A stretch of 64,000 nucleotides of DNA from Paenibacillus tuaregi (lineage in GTDB: Bacteria > Bacillota > Bacilli > Paenibacillales > Paenibacillaceae), in assembly GCF_900086655.1 (NCBI RefSeq), contig NZ_LT575476.1, positions 4,428,934 to 4,492,933 on the forward strand. Direction: 5' to 3'. A program made the position numbers and the translations under genes. The notes beneath the pieces are model-generated. The model saw only the letters and a list, made by a program, of their open reading frames with translations, was not told where the DNA came from and searched no databases. Positions 60,846-64,000 of this stretch are shown piece after piece; position 1 is the first letter of the stretch, and each line of letters starts with the position of its first letter.

Positions 60846-62039
60846 TTACAGGAACCGTCCTTTTCTTAGAACTAGCGGAATTCCACCGATAATGAACAGA
60901 TATCGCATATCCACCAGCTTTTTCAGCTGGGCCGCAGTCCATCCTTTATATTTCTTGGTGCCAACGGTTGCGATCGCCTCCCCTTTGCCGAGGGACGCCA
61001 CTGTTCCTTTGTTGCTGAACACAAACTTCTTAGGCTGCTGATTCCGAATGGAAGCCACAACATTATGGGCGCATACGACACCCTGCTGCATGGCAATTTG
61101 AGCGGTAGGCGGATAGGGTCTACCCTCAGGATTGAACATCAGCGAGTTATCCCCAATAATGAACACATGCTCATGGCCCGGCGCCCGGAGATATTCGTCC
61201 ACCTTCACGCGGCCGCGCATAGTCTCAAATCCCGCCGCATCGACAAGACGGTTTCCACGGATTCCTCCGGTCCATACCACGGTAGCCGCTTTAATCTCCT
61301 CATCCGTAGCCAAAGTGACTCCCTTTGCCGTGCATTCCTTAATGGCCACCCCGATCTTGAAGGTAACTCCCTTCTTCCGCAGGACCTCCATAGCATATTC
61401 CACCAGCTCCGGATCAAACCCCGGAAGCACCGTTGGTGCTGCTTCAACATTGTAGATATGCACCAGGGACGGGTCCACATCATACTCCTTGCACAGTCCA
61501 GGAATCCTGTCGGCAAGCTCAGCCACAAATTCAATTCCGCTGAAGCCCGCACCACCGACAACGAAGTTAAGCCGGTCTTTGCGGTTCTCATCCATCTTAT
61601 AACGGGCGAACTGATACTCGATATGCTGGCGGATCAGCCGGACAGAGTTGATGCTGCGAATAGTCAAGGCGTGCTCCGCAAGTCCCGGAATACCGAACGA
61701 TTCCGGCTCGCCGCCAAGCGCAATAATTAAGTAATCGTACGATAACGTCCCGTCTTCCAGTATGACTTTTTTATCATACAAACGGATTTCCTGTACATTA
61801 GACTTAACTAGATCTATCTTAAACTCATCAATCAGCTTGGAAATCTGCACACGGGTATGATCAATGGAATCCGTACCCGCTGCTGGCATGTGCAGATGCG
61901 TGGTGAAGTAATGATAATCATGGCGATTAACCAGGGTTACATCGGCCTCGTTGTAATTCAGTTCCTTCTGCAGTTTCTGAGCGGTGAGTATCCCGCCGTA
62001 TCCAGCACCCAGAACAACAATTTTAGGTATGGAACTCAT
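60846..62039 (-). CDS. yumB: NADH dehydrogenase-like flavoprotein (YumB type)
   Basis: This 397-residue type II NADH:quinone oxidoreductase-like protein has the FAD Rossmann motif KIVVLGAGYGGILTAQKL, a second nucleotide-binding domain FVVGGAGFSGIEFVAELADR, TVVWTGGIRGN, and IGDNSLMFNPEGRPYPPTAQ. It transfers electrons from NADH to menaquinone at the membrane without pumping protons. The yuiB/yumB/yumC grouping supports the YumB assignment. ATG 62039 has AAGGAGAACATAGAG upstream. Confidence 0.9.
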   Translation of the reverse strand: MSSIPKIVVLGAGYGGILTAQKLQKELNYNEADVTLVNRHDYHYFTTHLHMPAAGTDSIDHTRVQISKLIDEFKIDLVKSNVQEIRLYDKKVILEDGTLSYDYLIIALGGEPESFGIPGLAEHALTIRSINSVRLIRQHIEYQFARYKMDENRKDRLNFVVGGAGFSGIEFVAELADRIPGLCKEYDVDPSLVHIYNVEAAPTVLPGFDPELVEYAMEVLRKKGVTFKIGVAIKECTAKGVTLATDEEIKAATVVWTGGIRGNRLVDAAGFETMRGRVKVDEYLRAPGHEHVFIIGDNSLMFNPEGRPYPPTAQIAMQQGVVCAHNVVASIRNQQPKKFVFSNKGTVASLGKGEAIATVGTKKYKGWTAAQLKKLVDMRYLFIIGGIPLVLRKGRFL

Positions 62040-62232
62040 CTCTATGTTCTCCTTCCAGACTGCTTCGCTCTATATTTGTTTAAATCGCCAAAATTATTTG
62101 TGAAATTATACACTTAAATTTTTAGGGTATTGCCGCTCTATTATGAACATCTTAATAATGACCATGTCAAATTAGGTTGTTCCTCTCAAAAAACCGGCCA
62201 AATTTCACCTGATTTTGTCCTGATTTCCTTGA

Positions 62233-62397
62233 TTTAAAGCCTTTTTAAGCTTTTAGCTCTTTTGAATGATAAAGGCTTTAAACTAAAAGATCAAGTCTTA
62301 ATTTCAAGGTCAAATGGACAAATCAAAGACACATTTTCAGTGTATTTTTCTGAGTGATTTCAGAAAGATTTGCAAGAAATGAAAGCAGGCTTATAAT
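62233..62397 (+). promoter_or_regulatory. yumC promoter and AT-rich inverted repeats
   Basis: TTGCAA (62370-62375) and TATAAT (62392-62397) with 16-bp spacing precede yumC. TTTCTGA / TCAGAAA (62347-62366) is an inverted repeat just upstream of the -35. Further up, TTTAAAGCCTTT (62233-62244) and AAAGGCTTTAAA (62271-62282) are exact 12-bp inverted repeats. The whole 62040-62442 gap is AT-rich and holds no gene; it serves both yumB and yumC. Confidence 0.55.
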
Positions 62398-62442
62398 TAA
62401 ATAGGATTGATTTGTGTTTATCATTTTGGAGGTGTTTGTTTC

Positions 62443-63444
62443 ATGTCAGGCCAAAATCAAGGCAGCGAATTCACGGACTTACTTATTATCGGGGGCGGAC
62501 CTGCCGGAATGTTTGCTGCTTTTTATGGCGGTATGCGCCAAGCTTCCGTGAAGTTAATTGAAAGTATGCCTCAGCTGGGCGGGCAGCTTGCCGCGCTCTA
62601 TCCTGAGAAATATATTTATGACGTTGCGGGTTTTCCCAAGGTGACTGCCCAGGAGCTCGTTAACAATCTGAATGAACAAATCCGGCGCTTTAATCCGGAT
62701 ATCCGTCTGGAAGAAAAGGTGCTTGATGTCGAAAAGCAAGATGAGCGCCATTTCATCGTAACCACGGACAAAGGTGTTCATCACGCCCATTCCGTCATCA
62801 TCACAGCCGGAGTTGGCGCATTTGAGCCCCGCCGTCTGGAGCTTGAAGAAGCCGCACGCTTCGAAGGTCAGAATCTGCACTATTTTGTCAGTGACCTGAG
62901 CAAATTTGCGGGCCGGAAAGTTCTGATCAGCGGCGGCGGAGACTCAGCCGTAGACTGGGCTCTTATGCTTGAGCCTATCGCTGAACGGGTGACCCTGATT
63001 CACCGCCGGGACAAATTCCGGGCTCATGAGCACAGCGTGGAGAACCTGATGGCTTCCAGCGTTCAGGTCATCACGCCTACAGAAATTACTTCCCTGCATG
63101 GTGACGAACAGATTGAACGTGTAGTTCTCGCCCATACTAAAACGGGCGAAACCCAAGAAATCGAAATTGATGATGTGATCGTCAATTTTGGATTTATTTC
63201 TTCCCTGGGCCCGATCTCCGAATGGGGCATCGAGATCGACAACAATTCCATTGTCGTCGACTCCCGAATGGAAACATCAGTACCAGGAATTTTTGCGGCC
63301 GGAGATATTACCACATATCCCGGCAAGCTTAAGCTGATTGCGGTTGGCTTCGGCGAGGCTCCTACCGCCGTCAATAATGCCAAGGTATATGTAGACCCAT
63401 CTGCTAAATTGTCACCGGGACACAGCAGCAACCTTAAGCTGTAA
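62443..63444 (+). CDS. yumC: Ferredoxin/flavodoxin--NADP+ reductase, thioredoxin-reductase-like
   Basis: The 333-residue flavoprotein resembles the YumC type that reduces ferredoxin or flavodoxin using NADPH. FAD-binding [20 protein letters not shown]-binding [15 protein letters not shown] and [15 protein letters not shown] are in place. It lacks the redox-active CxxC of thioredoxin reductases, as expected for this FNR type. The ATG at 62443 follows GGAGGTG; the frame is open to 62407 without an RBS. Confidence 0.94.
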   Translation: MSGQNQGSEFTDLLIIGGGPAGMFAAFYGGMRQASVKLIESMPQLGGQLAALYPEKYIYDVAGFPKVTAQELVNNLNEQIRRFNPDIRLEEKVLDVEKQDERHFIVTTDKGVHHAHSVIITAGVGAFEPRRLELEEAARFEGQNLHYFVSDLSKFAGRKVLISGGGDSAVDWALMLEPIAERVTLIHRRDKFRAHEHSVENLMASSVQVITPTEITSLHGDEQIERVVLAHTKTGETQEIEIDDVIVNFGFISSLGPISEWGIEIDNNSIVVDSRMETSVPGIFAAGDITTYPGKLKLIAVGFGEAPTAVNNAKVYVDPSAKLSPGHSSNLKL

Positions 63445-63470
63445 GTAAATACACATGATCTGACACAATG

Positions 63471-63521
63471 AAGGGTATCTTAACTTCTGGAGACAACTGT
63501 CCCTGAAGGAGAGATACCCTT
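63471..63521 (+). promoter_or_regulatory. Hairpin covering the start of the zinc-ribbon ORF
   Basis: AAGGGTATCT (63471-63480) pairs exactly with AGATACCCTT (63512-63521). Inside, CTTC / GAAG gives an inner stem that includes the RBS GAAGGAG. The pairing therefore covers RBS and TTG start of the next ORF. It could also act as a yumC terminator, but the T-tract is poor. Confidence 0.5.
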
Positions 63522-63760
63522 TGTCGTATATATGCGCACTTTGTAACGGCCTGCTTCCCTTAAACCTTGCTTGTCCCGATTGTGGACAACAGCTTGAGGA
63601 TGAAGGCAGGCTCCAGGATTATGCAGGCCCCTACAGCCCGTATGGCTCAATCGACCAGATCACCTCTGTACAAGATGCTGGCTCAACCTGTGAGCATATT
63701 GCAGGCTGTCCTGCCTGCAGAGAACACTTTATATATGAAGTAGAGCTGCAATACTCCTAA
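63521..63760 (+). CDS. Small cysteine-rich zinc-ribbon protein
   Basis: The 79-residue protein starts at TTG with AAGGAGAG 7 nt upstream. Two CxxC pairs in CALC and CPDC near the N-terminus look like a zinc ribbon, and a later cluster has CEHIAGCPACREHF. It has no recognised family beyond this. It is 76 nt after yumC and may be in the same transcript; its stop overlaps the stop of sda on the other strand. Confidence 0.65.
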   Translation: MSYICALCNGLLPLNLACPDCGQQLEDEGRLQDYAGPYSPYGSIDQITSVQDAGSTCEHIAGCPACREHFIYEVELQYS

Positions 63761-63900
63761 TGAAGGACGAGCTGAATCTCTGGATTAAGTTCTCTCTTGT
63801 GGATCTCGGCCAACAGGAGTGCAATGAATTCCCTGTCCAAACGCAGCTCTTTGGCCATATGATAAGAATCCAGAAGCATTTCGTCTGTTAACGTCGCCAT
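63757..63900 (-). CDS. sda: Sporulation histidine kinase inhibitor Sda
   Basis: Sda is a helical hairpin that blocks KinA autophosphorylation to stop sporulation when replication is not in order. The 47-residue protein reads MATLTDEMLLDSYHMAKELR, then REFIALLLAEIHKRELNPEI, aligning with Bacillus Sda (SDELLIESYFKA, RDFIELIENEIKRR). AAGGAGTGGTGAAA precedes the ATG. Its TAG overlaps the stop of the convergent zinc-ribbon ORF by 3 nt. A sigma-A promoter and a perfect DnaA box lie upstream, as in the known DnaA-controlled sda checkpoint. Confidence 0.92.
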   Translation of the reverse strand: MATLTDEMLLDSYHMAKELRLDREFIALLLAEIHKRELNPEIQLVLH

Positions 63901-63934
63901 TTTCACCACTCCTTCCTATTTTTTCCTTATTCCT

Positions 63935-63980
63935 ATCATAACAATAATAGATTTAAGGAACAAGCGTTCTGTTATCCACA
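63935..63980 (-). promoter_or_regulatory. sda promoter with upstream DnaA box
   Basis: On the minus strand TTGTTC (63958-63963) and TATGAT (63935-63940) are 17 bp apart. TTATCCACA at 63972-63980 matches the DnaA box consensus exactly and begins 9 bp upstream of the -35. Just beyond it, TGTGGAAAT (63988-63996) resembles the reverse box TGTGGATAA with two mismatches. The right window edge cuts off any further boxes. Confidence 0.75.
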
Positions 63981-64000
63981 ATTATCTGTGGAAATCCTGT

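Noticed and set aside
1..64000. CRISPR arrays, tRNA, rRNA and prophage genes
   Set aside because: No regularly spaced direct repeats, tRNA-like cloverleaf ends, rRNA stretches or phage structural genes were seen in reading both strands.

Overview
The window looks like chromosome of a Gram-positive, spore-forming Bacillota, most likely Paenibacillus or a close relative. The evidence is Sda, a YjcZ-type peptide, the dnaB-dnaI primosome pair, LplB/LplC-type sugar permeases paired with a YesM/YesN two-component system, ykoEDC behind a TPP riboswitch, coproheme decarboxylase, the yuiB/yumB/yumC set, and strong AAGGAGG-type ribosome binding sites. No rRNA, tRNA, CRISPR, prophage or transposase gene was seen. 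Most housekeeping genes lie on the minus strand.

Region 1 (1-13445) is a carbohydrate locus. A secreted GH85 endo-beta-N-acetylglucosaminidase (cut by the left edge), a lipoprotein sugar-binding protein and two LplC/LplB-type permeases form one minus-strand operon. A YesN-type response regulator and YesM-type sensor kinase lie upstream of it, and a cytoplasmic GH38 alpha-mannosidase is divergent from them. Together they suggest release, uptake and trimming of high-mannose N-glycans.

Region 2 (13.6-24.9 kb) holds a thiamine-precursor ECF transporter with a TPP riboswitch and terminator, phosphatidylserine decarboxylase, an AT-rich nucleoside hydrolase/Crp-type regulator pair, a tiny arginine-rich ORF, an AraC regulator, the first copy of a MITE-like repeat, a MocR regulator divergent from a flavin split-barrel protein, an aminotransferase and a YjcZ-like peptide.

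Region 3 (24.9-40.3 kb) has ecsAB, a YfmL-like RNA helicase, an erythromycin-esterase-like protein, an SDR, cheX, a LysR regulator with a PHP phosphatase, a GNAT acetyltransferase, a potassium channel whose RBS lies in a long hairpin, and a three-gene operon of CHASE2-adenylyl cyclase, FecR protein and NHL-repeat protein.

Region 4 (40.3-64 kb) is mostly core: sdhCAB with a divergent LysR regulator, a Ktr potassium uptake pair, a CPBP protease, uvrC with a long acidic insert, trxA, a BNR-repeat lipoprotein, dnaB-dnaI, an HTH-TPR regulator facing an MFS exporter with twin operators, yuiB, chdC (followed by the second repeat copy), yumB with a small partner ORF, yumC, a zinc-ribbon ORF, and sda with a perfect DnaA box upstream of its promoter.

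Several CDS starts were set from ribosome binding sites and differ from the longest ORF. All functional calls rest on sequence recognition without database searches.
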